In this document: piece after piece, positions 42,145 to 53,721 of the stretch | Layout of the letters: every line of letters begins with the position of its first letter | Position numbering within the stretch: the stretch's first letter is position 1 | From: Harmothoe impar | Lineage: Eukaryota; Annelida; Polychaeta; Phyllodocida; Polynoidae | Reading direction: 5' to 3' | Length of the DNA: 64,000 bases | Assembly (NCBI GenBank): GCA_947462335.1 | Contig: OX381706.1 | Location: 15,910,784 to 15,974,783 of the forward strand | Program-made: the position numbers and the translations under genes | The notes under the pieces: generated by a model | The model's input: only the letters and a program-made list of their open reading frames with translations | Databases searched by the model: none | What the model was told of the DNA's origin: nothing

Positions 42145-43475
42145 GTACAAGGGGGTTGTATTTACAAACATGACATTGACTTCAACATGTGATATCAGGA
42201 TGGTATTCTAGTTTTTCATGTTTTTGTACAGCAAAGTAGTTGTAACGGTGAATCTGCATTATCGGCTAGTTTTCGCATAATATCTTAATTCCCGAGGAAA
42301 GTATTCTCACAACATAATCCGCGAAACTCAGTGAACCTTATACAGACAAATGTGCAATTGTAGATCTTCATTGAATCCATGTCAACTTACATACGGTTAT
42401 ATCATATTATGGTGCCCACATGGTATATATACTGTACCCTAGGTTATAAGCCGCACAGGCCCAATGCTTCCAGAATGAGCTTATCATGAGACTATTCCTT
42501 GTTATTTCAACCTATGCGTTTGCCTTATAGTCGTTACCATATGTTCCATATGTTACTTGTATAATTGCTGCATTTAACTGTTGATATTTTGGTACAAGCA
42601 GAAAAAGTACCAATTTGATGGTTCTTCGCTTTGATTGTTTCATTGCGTTCCTTCAGATAAGCCCTCTTAGAGTGACGGAATACTGATGATACCTACCGGT
42701 ATTTATGCTAGCCCATTTCATTGCATCATGTCAATTATTCTGATAGGCCTATCTACTTTGCTAGTCACCCAGGATATAAGACTTGTAGACGCCTCTGTGT
42801 CCTCCAAAATGTAGTACCTTTCTAAAGGCACCAATCCAGCCCTGCCTTTCAACTCGCGTTTACAGCATTCATGCATCATGCCGACCCTACGGGGTTGATA
42901 CACTCCCAGAGGGTCGGCATGATGCACCAATGTGGTGCTGGCGAGTTACTCGCTGGCGCTGCGTTGGTGCATGATAGCGACAATTGAATGTGAAGCACTG
43001 GAGGCAGGATTTGGTTCTAAGAGATTTAGAGTTGGTTTTAAGACTGAGTATTGGACGATAAATACATCGCTGTATCGGGTATTAGGTTTCTAGTGTATCA
43101 CTGTTCCTGTGATGAAATGTTGCCTATGTATATACTGTAGATATGATAGTATTGATTTCAATGTACATTGTATAATAATTTAAAAGGTATTTGACCTTTT
43201 TCAAGTGCCAGAGTCAACGCATGTCTAAAGAGGCCATGACAGAACAAGTAATTTAACCGATTCATTGTGATACGAAACACAAAAATGTGATACACAATGT
43301 TGATAAGTTATATCACCGTTAACGTCATGACACTGTTTTCTTTTTATAAATGTTTTAGTTCATATGAAACGGAAAATAATGAAATCCCAATAGCATGATC
43401 AAATTATGGATGGTCTATGTCATGCCAAGTTCATTCAATGTTGAAGAGATATCTGGTATATCATTGTATTGCGCA
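42145..43475. other. Non-coding stretch, AT-rich
   Basis: No gene recognised. A TTAACCC-type fragment lies at about 42820-42985 (GGTCGGCATGATGCACC, GCGAGTTACTCGC), and a short TATAAGCCGCAC fragment near 42445. Confidence 0.6.
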
Positions 43476-43477
43476 GA

Positions 43478-43785
43478 TAAGGCCAAATTTATTTATTTTT
43501 AAAAAGATATGTTTCAGGTTACCCGACCCTACCGAGCAAAATAGGACCGACCCTAGACAATTTTATCCAGTTTTGAAAAAATAAAAAAATAAAAATTAAG
43601 GTCATTTTGGGGCTATAGTTTAAGAGTCCATCTGATAGACTTCGAGTCAAGGCTGTCGTCGGCGAGTCGGCGCTTTTCTGGTTACTTTTCAAGCCAAAGT
43701 ATAAAGAAATTTTATTTTTTTAAGTCCGACCTACGTACCCTAGATCTTAAGACCATGTAACCTGAGACACTTTTTTTTGGCCTTA
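43478..43785. repeat. AAGGCCAAAA-type MITE
   Basis: TAAGGCC...GTTTCAGGTTACC is inverted as GTAACCTGAGAC...TTTTTTTTGGCCTTA; CCGACCCTA occurs inside. Confidence 0.8.
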
Positions 43786-44260
43786 TGTACGATGTACTTT
43801 ACTATTCACTTCACAGCCTTCCGTCAGGAAAGTCAACAACATTTTTATAAATCAGGGGTATGCTTCAAAATGATGACCAAAATATTTAGCAATTCTTCAT
43901 GCGAAGCTATCTGTAATAGTAATCTGTATGTAGTTCGAAAGAAGTCATGTGAATATTGTATATATATACATAATGTATTTTTCATTCTGTAAGATCGCAG
44001 AAAAAAAATCGGTTGTCTTCCGTTAATCATTATTCTGCATATGGGTTGTGACCGATTGCTATTTTCCCATAGTTTTGATTGCATGTATTAAAGTTCCATA
44101 ATAGCTGGCAGACATAAGACAAGGCATATATTTACGCAAGCCATTTCTTGCCACTTCTCATTTTGGCTTGAGTGATTAAGTAAAATCAAGTCTGGAAATG
44201 TTCATTCTAAATGCAGAATACTTTCACAACATTGACACAAGCAAAGTATGTAGCTTCTTA

Positions 44261-44341
44261 TTAACCCTTTAAGGGCAGCATTGTGCGTTAATACAGAAAT
44301 AGACATGGACTTTAAAGCATCACGCAGCCCTTAAAGGGTTA
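44261..44341. repeat. Minimal TTAACCC-type MITE (81 bp)
   Basis: TTAACCCTTTAAGGGCAGCA is inverted as GCAGCCCTTAAAGGGTTAA. Only the termini remain, an internally deleted form that defines the family ends. Confidence 0.88.
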
Positions 44342-44517
44342 AAGGAAAACTTCTATTATATGATTTGTCATGTGCCCTAATATGATCCACTGTTCATGTG
44401 TTCTGATGAATACTGATCTGCATTTAGGCACTTTAGGTCTAGCTAGGTTATAGCGAAGTATTCAACTATGCTGAGCATACTCTATTATTCCTTGTTTAGT
44501 TATTACTGCTTCAGTGT

Positions 44518-44741
44518 TACCGTAAAGCCCCTCCTTTAAGACGACCCCACCTTTAAGACGACCCCCCAACTTTGGAAAAAAATCCGTCTTGTACAAAAAA
44601 CATTTGAAAATCGATTTCACTAATATCCTATATATAAAAACCCCACTTTTAAGACGACCCCCTAATTCTAAGAAAAAAATCCGTCTTGTAGGGAAAAAAA
44701 ACACCAAATAAAATCCGTCTTAAAGGCGGGGTTTTACGGTA
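44518..44741. repeat. ACCGTAAAACC-type MITE, TTTAAGACG subfamily
   Basis: ACCGTAAAGCCCCTCCTTTA is inverted as TTAAAGGCGGGGTTTTACGG, with AAGACGACCCC and ATCCGTCTT blocks. Confidence 0.88.
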
Positions 44742-44744
44742 GTC

Positions 44745-47015
44745 CTTTATGCCATGAATTTGTTTTCACTATGCCACAGTCATGCCTGCTAGATGTTAAG
44801 ACATTCTTCTGTACCCTTGGTTGTAATTTATGTGTAGGGACAGTATATGTTTTGATATTATATACGATCTAACACTATGAATACTTGTTATTTTGAGAAA
44901 ATATAATAGTCAATTTTTCTGTAAATGCCCCGATGTTGTTCAAATTAGGGGTTTCATTAGGGATTTCTCATTGACATGACAATTGTGGTTGTACGTCCTG
45001 AGGATGCTACAATCAGCCAAATCAATGTAAACGTGAAGCTAGTCGTCAATATTTGATATTACTTTTTTTTTCAGTTTTCACAAGCTTTGACCCTGTGTTA
45101 GTCACATATTGAGAATCAGTACCGTTAGCATCAACGTTATTTTCGTATTTATCTATTATGGGAGCGAAGTATGCTTTTCATCCACCAGTTCATCTGTCAA
45201 ATGTGATGTTCATTGTATTATATTTCATGTGTGAAACGACAATTACTATAGATTAGTAGTTATTAGTGCTAGACATCCGCACACCCCTGTGCAATAACCC
45301 TCTCTCCTTCTGCAAGCCATGTGATGTCACACTAAATCCAAGATGGCGGCATAAACTACACGCTTTCACTCTAAATGAGGGCAATTTTAAGCTTACATTT
45401 CGTGTGATACGAGCCAGTTCCCAACTCGTGCAGAACGGTGGGAATGTGGCTGACTATCTCACATATCCCTGTATTTATGGCCACACCAAAAAATAAGTAG
45501 GTGTACGGATCTCACTTTTGAAAAAAATATGGTTCGAGCAAGCGTAATTTTATCAAGATTATTTTTGTCTACAGATTTTGTACTTGAAAAAGTAAAACGA
45601 ACGATAAAAGATGAAGCGAGCGAAATCGTTAGACAATTATCTTTTTCTGAAAAAAAAAAAATTAAGAAAATTAAGGTACACAAAATACGAATTTTCTTTT
45701 TTTTTGTGTGGCCTAAAGGAGCTTTGTATACAGTATTATTGTTTTTATTCACCCACTGTTTGTAATGGTAAAAGGGTGGGGCTGAATTAGTATTTCACTA
45801 TCTCGCAAATCATGGAAAGGAAAGGGAACTGCCAATTACATTAATTATACTTACCGGGTCTGTTTGAATGATTGTAACTCGACCTATTAGTGTCAAAGGC
45901 TGAACATACTGGTAAATTGTAAATGTAAATGCGACAACATATTTATATATGTAACATTATATAGCAAATGGAAATTGATTAAACAGGGCCCGTGTTTTCA
46001 CCCATATTATATGCGAGAACTATGTCAACATACATGTGTTTCACAGCATCCAGGAGATGCAATGTTATTTTCATTTTTTATCTGAGTGCGTTTAATGCAA
46101 GTGCATATCATTTCAAAATCAAAAATCCATTGCTCATCACAAACGATTCAAAGCTTCATATCATAATTACGCCTGGACTCTCATAACATACGACGAGTTT
46201 GAATGCATAAAAGGGTATGTTATTCACCGTGGTATAACACATCTATAGTGCCAAATCAACCTCTTACATATTATATACAGCTGAACGAGAGTGTAATTTA
46301 TTTAGTGAAAAATTCCAAAACCTTACTTATCATGTTACTAGAAAGCCAATATCAGCTCCAAACAGTATGTACAGTCATATAGAATTTATCTTAAGTCAAT
46401 TGAGTTGGAACATGAACGGTCAACGACTAAATGCTATGGTATCTTTATCAGGTCAACAAAAGTACTGGTTTCATTTAAACCTTTGTTTCCTTTACTCCAA
46501 ATAAGCTCACCCCATATAAAGAATACTGTAAAACCCCGCCTTTAAGACGGCCTGATTTTGGGATTTATTTTTCCCAACTAGGGGGTCGTCTTAAAGGTGG
46601 GGTTTTCTTATATAGGATTAAAGAGGAAACCATTGTATAGGTTTTTCACATACAGGGGGGTCGTCTTAAAGATGAGGTCGTCTTAAAGGAGGGGTTTTAC
46701 GGTAGTGCATGTTTATTCTGATGTAAGTAGTTTATTTATTGGGAATCACAATACAAGTGATTTAGTTGGTGACTCACTCTATCTACGGATCAGGGTAATA
46801 TTATGGTCACTAATATTCAACTCATTGCATTCATCTGGGCTATTGTGTGGTGTAGTCTTGTTCCTATCATTTGAATTTTATTATAAATAGCAGTTTTAGA
46901 AAGGACTGCATTGGATCATTTAAACTGCTGTGCCTTCATACTTAATGACAGTATAATAAGAGTACATGGTCATTGACAATCTAGAAGTAAGCATCATGTC
47001 ACCTATATATCATCC
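44745..47015. other. Non-coding stretch with two MITEs
   Basis: No gene recognised. A GGCCACACC-type MITE spans 45479-45715. A TTTAAGACG-subfamily MITE spans 46524-46703 (ACTGTAAAACCCCGCCTTTA inverted as AAAGGAGGGGTTTTACGGTA). The rest is AT-rich. Confidence 0.65.
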
Positions 47016-47021
47016 TACCAT

Positions 47022-47350
47022 CTAAGGGAGTGATCATTTTTTAACAACAGGGGGGTCGGTGGATTTTCACATAGGCGGGTCGAAAATTTTTGAGTCTCGC
47101 GGGAGGGGTCAAAAACTTTTTGGTCCCCCCCTCAGGCAGGTTGAAATTGAACGCGGCCGACCCCTTTGGGCTATAGTAATGCGCAGGCTTTTTTGCTAAA
47201 AAGGGGTGCAATTTTTTTGGTCCCCCCCTCAAGAGGGATCCAAATTTTTTTGGTCCTCCCCCTCTTCAAGGGGTCCAATTTATTTTGGTCCCCCCCAAAT
47301 CCACCAACCCCCCCCCCCCCCATGTTGTTGAAAAATGACCACTCCCTAAG
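47022..47350. repeat. Poly-G MITE, inverse-orientation full copy
   Basis: CTAAGGGAGTGATCATTTTT is inverted as AAAAATGACCACTCCCTAAG. Interior GCAGGCTTTTTTGCTAAAAA and GCGGCCGACCCC match the copies at 7600 and 11416. Confidence 0.88.
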
Positions 47351-47741
47351 GCCACTTCAAAAAAACGTGTACCTCATCACCGCGCGCATCACCAAAATCG
47401 TCTTTTGGAGATTAATTTTTGCAAATCTTGATGTGGACACATGATAAAAAATAAACAAATTTAGACAAATTTGGCATCAAATTAAAGCATACAGTGCCAC
47501 AAATGCAATGATCTGTAGGAGACATGCATATTTACAACTTTGGCAGATCCTTAATCTCTTAATCAATAAAATGTGAATTTTGTTGCCAAAGAGCCTATAT
47601 TTATCTATTGGGGGGAAAAAACGGGTGAAAAAAACGTCTTCATGTTATATATCATGGCTTAAAACGGAGGAAAAGATCGGCCTCGTCATATTATTCATGG
47701 TTTGGTGATGAAAAAAACAAGTTTTTTTGAGTGGCCTAAAG
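47349..47741. repeat. GGCCACT-type MITE, copy 1
   Basis: TAAGGCCACTTCAAAAAAAC with TCATCACC is inverted as GGTGATGAAAAAAAC...TTTGAGTGGCCTAA. It adjoins the preceding poly-G MITE. A homolog in opposite orientation lies at 51834-52165. Confidence 0.85.
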
Positions 47742-47744
47742 TTA

Positions 47745-49950
47745 TGTCCTATGCAGTATACATACGCCATCATTCATGTACTCACAACAACAAGAATGTA
47801 CTCCCTCATAGACCTTACTTGGTGAGATGTATATCAGAATGTGTAAAAAGAGACATGTTTATTTTTGCCAGGATCAGCTTGATTCAGTGTACTTATAATA
47901 TAGAAATAAACAAATGTGTAAATAAATGTATGGTCTATCATTATGACAGAGGAATTCATCCAAAACATGTCATCTTTTGTTTCTGGTTTATTTATAGTCA
48001 ATATAATAAAGTGACACACAGGATAAGAATTCAAGTGATAAGTCAAATCAATGTAATCAACTTTCTGTTTTCACTGAATTCTTTTTTCTTTCTAATACAA
48101 TTTGCGCTAATGAGACTTCTTGTTAAAACATGGAAACTTTCTTAGATATTTTACAAGCTGAATGATGTACTAATAATGGGATTTTATTCTCCGCCACTTT
48201 TTGAAATTTTCATATTTTCATGATTATGTAGACTCAAATATATTTGTTCAGAATAATTGTAGTTTGAATGGTACATTGGGATTGTTCTATGGAGATGGAT
48301 ATTAGTTCTTGTATGACCTTGTTCACTTACAGAACTTTCTCCACTGTACCTTAAGTATGAAGAAAATTCGGAGTTTTAAATAGTGCCGTAGTATATTGGG
48401 TTTGACTAATAAAAGTGAAATAAAAGGAACGACCAGTCAATATTTTTGTGATGGGGGTAGAACGATGAAAACTGATATTTGTTCTACATGTATTTGTTAA
48501 TCATTTTCTCCATACCAATAGTATACAGGGGATGTATTGTAAATAAAATGAGATATGTAAATAGAAACATGTGTCATTGTCTTTTATAGAAATGTCCTGT
48601 GAACATTTACAGAAATGTCATATAAACGCGAATTTAGAAAGATCAACAGACTTAGAGTAAAGTACCCCTATTCCGGACAGTTAGTGGATATCTTCAAATT
48701 TCTCACATTAGGAATCATCTGTTAACGCTTAGATAGTGGCATATGAAAGGCAAATATGTTGTTATAATAGTACATTAGTTTTGAAATTATTGCCAGCTTA
48801 GCAATATGGGTCAGACATGATTGATTAATAGTCAATTTGGCACCTAATTGCGGACATAGGCACCTTATTCCGGACACCTTACCCAGTAGGGTCGGCATGA
48901 TGCTTGAATGCGGCACTGGCAAGTTGCTCACCAGAGCTACATTCAAGCATCATAACCACCACGGCAGTTTCATGCTTTTTAGATATAGTTGGTACTGGAT
49001 AGCACCTTGTGTATTATATCAAGAGCTCTTTACATTTGCAACATTGAATGCGTCTCCATAAATAGGTTTTTTGGTCATAGCTTCATGTCTGCTGTAGTGT
49101 AAGGGGACAATATTCAAGGGTATACCAATCATGTTGGCCGGAGCTTTGTGCTACTAGAAATGATATTTTGAAAACTGTGTTGTATTCAATCTTGGCTATT
49201 TAAAGTGGATTGAAATGTATTTCACAAATATGGCTGCCCACGCCTTTGCGGTAGACAAGGTTCCAGCTAGTTCGCTGTTCAGACCTGTGATCATAATTAT
49301 TCACATACTTTAGACCGTCATTTGAGTGCACCACTGGCCTAGGGTTATATATAATCATAGAGCTGAACACCAATATAAAAACAGGTACACACAGAAAAGT
49401 AAAGGAGTCATGTGGCTTTGGTAAAAATGGTGTGTCAACCAGCTATTGACTCTGCTTATATAAAGGGTCAACTTGAGTTGACCAGGCTATGGAAAAGACC
49501 CATCCGGGGAAGAATTAGTATTTAAAGTTGGTGTCATATCCTTTAAAATGAGATATCATGAGTTAAAATATTCCTGGTAGTTTTGCGGAAATTGATTTTC
49601 AAAGATTGCTACATATCAATGACTGAAAATGGTAGATAAGCTCTAAAAGCATCACATCCCATAATAAATAGCGATAATTATGAAAAATCAGTTTTATTGA
49701 TAAATAACCAAATAAAATGGTATTTTTTTGTCTAAATTTGGTTCTCGAAGGTATTTTTACAGTCTGTTTTCAGTTTTGAGTAATTGATGTGATACTAAAG
49801 AAACAGGGACAATTATCTCCCATTTTGTCTAATGGAATGGTTTCCATTGCAACCAAAAAATGTCTTATATGCTAATTTTCCATAGAAAATGTTCTTTTTG
49901 CATTCCAAATATGGAATGTTTGCAGTAAAGATAGAACAATTATAATAAGT
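47745..49950. other. Non-coding stretch, AT-rich
   Basis: No convincing gene. A TTAACCC-type fragment (GGGTCGGCATGATGCTTGAA) lies at about 48884-48960. Confidence 0.55.
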
Positions 49951-50223
49951 CTATTGTATTCTACACAAAAAGTTAGCCTAGAGCATTTTTACTTGAATTA
50001 TGCACTCTCTATCCCTTCTGGTGCCCCCTGGTGGCCAAAGCCAGAACTAAAAATCCCCCGTGGATGGGTCTTTTTGCTTGTTGGGTCACATGTGTGGGTC
50101 GACCGGTTTACGCCGCTATCCCGGAGAGAAAAAAGGTAATTAAGGGAGGCCTCAGGACTCATATAGCTGCCCCCCCCCCCCCCTTTTTTTTACAATGGTC
50201 TCCTGTGCGATTTATGCAACAAG

Positions 50224-50579
50224 GGACGAACTGACCAAGTGACTTGACGCCACCCATTTTACCTGTAATCTTAAAAACCCATTTTCCTGATGATCTTAAT
50301 GATTCCCCCCTTTTCTTAAGATGACACCACTGTATCGTCCCATCGTTCAGAGGTAGATGGGTTCAGTTATAGTTCTGTTACAGTTCATAAAAAAAAAAGG
50401 AGGATAGAAAGAGAAAAGGGGTCGGGGGGGGGGGGGGGGAGAGCCCCTGATATATACAGTAACGTTACCAACTTACAGATAAAAGATAGGCCTGGAAACT
50501 AAATTAGATCACCTGAAAAGTGGTCATTTTATGATTACATGTAAAATGGGTGGTGTCTAGTCACTTGGTCAGTTCGTCC
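50224..50579. repeat. MITE with about 45-bp TIRs
   Basis: GGACGAACTGACCAAGTGAC is inverted as TCACTTGGTCAGTTCGTCC; GCCACCCATTTTACCTGTAA is inverted as TTACATGTAAAATGGGTGG. Confidence 0.85.
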
Positions 50580-50622
50580 CCAGGAACTATGGATAGTGTA
50601 TTTGGTGTAACCATGTACCTTA

Positions 50623-50827
50623 TTAACCCTTTTGGGGCGGCATAATGCAGTAATGCATCATGCCATGGTCGTCCTGATGCATTATTAAATGCAGCCCTGC
50701 TGTGTAACTCTTACCTAACTCGCCAGTGCTGCATTAAGGCATCACGCCAACCCTACAGGGTTGATACACTCCCGAAGGTGCGAAGGTGCATCATGACAAC
50801 AGATGCAACATTTTAGCGACATAATGG
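50623..50827. repeat. TTAACCC-type palindromic MITE, copy 17
   Basis: It begins TTAACCCTTTTGGGGCGGCA. Family blocks AATGCATCATGCC and CTCGCCAGTGCTGCATT are present; the right end is degraded. Confidence 0.75.
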
Positions 50828-50829
50828 TC

Positions 50830-53720
50830 AAATCTTGATCTATAAAGGAATGCCATGGTTGATGATCAATCAAATTAAAGTCAATAAGTTAGGCTTTATA
50901 CACTTCTGTAATATGTACCGGTAACTATCATATAATGGCACAAGTTTCTGTACGCAGATATAATATAGTGACGCTATTCTCACTTGTTCGCTGTGTATTG
51001 TGCCCAACCTCTTTGGCACCAAAGCAGTTCTACATTCCTCATAGTTAATCAGATCTATGCACTCTTGGCGACTAGACTTCTTATAGCGGTGAATGAATGC
51101 ATCATGAAGAAAGGGGGCGTGCCCAGGGAGGTATCTTAATTAATTTTTACCCGGATGTGTGGTCATGGGCCTGGACATCTGACCCATATAGGAGTATGCT
51201 GATTTATTTTAAAAAATACCCATGTCGGTATACATTCTCAAAAAGTATACTCATGTTGGTATATTGTATAATAACTCATAACACTATCTTACATCTACAT
51301 AGGCCTAGGTTAAAGCAGCAGGTACCTCTATCTAGGAAATAGTAGAATGAATACCATTAGAGTAATAGGTTATTCTATAAGCAAAAGATGTGGAGGAGGG
51401 GCTCGGTTAATCCCCTGTCTTTATTTTCATCTATGGATCTATGGAGTACCACGCCTAACCTTAACGATGGTGGCTGCCCATTAGCAAGGTGGCACATAAC
51501 AAAGGCACAGTTCTCCCTCACTATGCAAGAAAAAAACAATCTAGTAAATACATTATGAGCTTACATGAGAATTCCAAACAAACAATTTGCTTACCGGTGT
51601 TGACAGCTCTTATCTTGGCTTGATTTTCCTTGGTTTCATATCTATCTGAACATGGAATTTGACATAGTGACGAATGACTAAAAAGATGACATTTTTACAT
51701 TCATTTTTTTTCGACCCCCATCCCGTCACAGACACTTCCCACGACCCTGGACCAATTATTAATTAAAGCGATGCATAGGTGGGGTTAAAGGTGTCCAATA
51801 CTAAAAGAAATGGACCCCTAACACGTGAGTGCGTTAGGCCACTCATAAAAAGGTTTCTCATCACCAAACACTGAAAAATATGACGAGGCGTATTTTTGTT
51901 TGTTGTCATTTTTTTAAATTTACCATGGGGCCAATATTATATGGAAAAAATATAGACTTTTCGCGAACAAATTTAGCATTTTCGTAGTTAAGATTTTGTT
52001 GATTAATAACATTTGGGGACAGTTTAAGCTTTAATACCAAATATGCCAAAATCTGTCAATTTTTTACATATATTTCATCAAAAATATTTCAAAAAGAAAA
52101 AAGAAATTCACCAAATATTTTTCATGATGCGCACAGTAATGAGATATATTTTTTTGGTGTTTTTTTTGTTTGTTTTTTTGTTTTATTTGGCACGTATAGA
52201 GGCATTTTTGTTTTGTTTACTAAATCATAAGAAACAAATAAATTCTGGTTGTATTATAGGTAAGATTAGATGGAGAGATTATAGGATGTGGTTGTAGAAA
52301 GTAAATAATGATGTTGTTATAAGCAGTAATGCTTCCAAGGGAAATGGACTATGTCTTTGGGGCTTGGAGAGAAACCTTTAAATGTTGGAGGCCCCTTGTG
52401 TGTTTCCTCCCATAAAGAAAGGAAGGGGATTGAAAGTAGGCCAATATGGCCGAGTAATCCCAAAAGAGAAAGAGAAAGAGAAAGAGAAAATGCAGGCAGT
52501 AGGCTATCCACAGTCCTCAGTGGAGCATTGAACCAAAAGGCCCTGGTGTGGCCAGCTATGTACAGGAGTGACTAAATGTCGTGAAACCCATTCCCAGGGG
52601 GTGGCGGGTGGCGGAGTAGGAACTCTCACTGTCACAGGCCAGTCTAGGTAGACTCCCCCCCCCCCCCCGCTCCCTCACGGGTGTGAAGCATTGCTGGTGA
52701 GGGCTGTGGCATATGCCTTTTAAGTTTTATTCACTCTCAATATAAAAGTTTCAGTATGTGAACCACTAGTTGTTGAAATCGAACATCCAATTGTTCAAAT
52801 TGAACATCTAGTTGTTAAATTCATTATGGCCTATGGAATAATCTGTATGTGCTCTCGGAATAGGGGGTTTATTAGAACTACATTGTCAGATCATAGAAAT
52901 GTCATTATCAGTTGAGAATCGAGGGTTGTTTCTATATAAAGTGATATTGGAGTTATTTTACACAACTTTTTTTTTCATGTGGCCAACTACTTTTTCAAAC
53001 AAAGAAACTATGATATCAGGGGTGAACATATCGCTTGCCTTAAAAGACGGGCGTTTCTCAGTCCTGAGGAATAGTGACAAAGTGAAACGGAAAAAGGGAC
53101 ATGGCTATGAGGATATAAATGGGCTACTAATTACTGATTTAAAGTGTTATAACGTCCATTAACCTGTTCAGCCAATTTATATCTTCATTTGCCCTAAATA
53201 AATCGTTTTCTATCAAGCCAGTCAAAGATGGCACCCAGTCAAAGAGTTTCACATTGGCCCGATCTCATGTGACACAGCCACAAGCAGTGTCTAGTGTTGG
53301 ACGAGTGCACACGCTACATTGCACTATACACACACACATATACAGCTGTGGAAAGAGACCCACACACGTAGGGTGTGACGGATAGCTGCATGTGAGGGGA
53401 GCTCCTCAGCTCACAGAGACAAGAAGTAGTGTCTAGGTGGGGTTGGACGAGTGCACATCTCTATTACCTCCGCTATACTATACACACGGGTCTGAGACAA
53501 TCCCTCTGGAACCTACACCCTGATAAGTAAGTTGGTAAACTTGCACCCCATATAATGCACCGTTTTGTCTTATTTGAAAATTTAATTAGTTCAATTAATT
53601 CAGGAATATTTACTGATTCAAGCATAACGATTATGCCTATTTCTTTTACAGAAATACATATTCAGAAAAAAAAACCATTGACAAATGCATTGAATTATTT
53701 CTCATTGCCTTGTCTTCAAA
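50830..53720. other. Non-coding stretch with MITE copy and simple repeats
   Basis: No gene recognised. It holds the GGCCACT-type MITE copy 2 at about 51834-52165 (opposite orientation to 47349-47741), an AGAGAA simple repeat at about 52466-52490, a poly-C tract near 52656 and the half MITE at about 53085-53281. Confidence 0.6.
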
Positions 53721-53721
53721 A

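Noticed and set aside
47702..48145. 147-codon plus-strand frame
   Set aside because: AT-rich, begins inside a MITE terminus, and shows no domain or splice structure.
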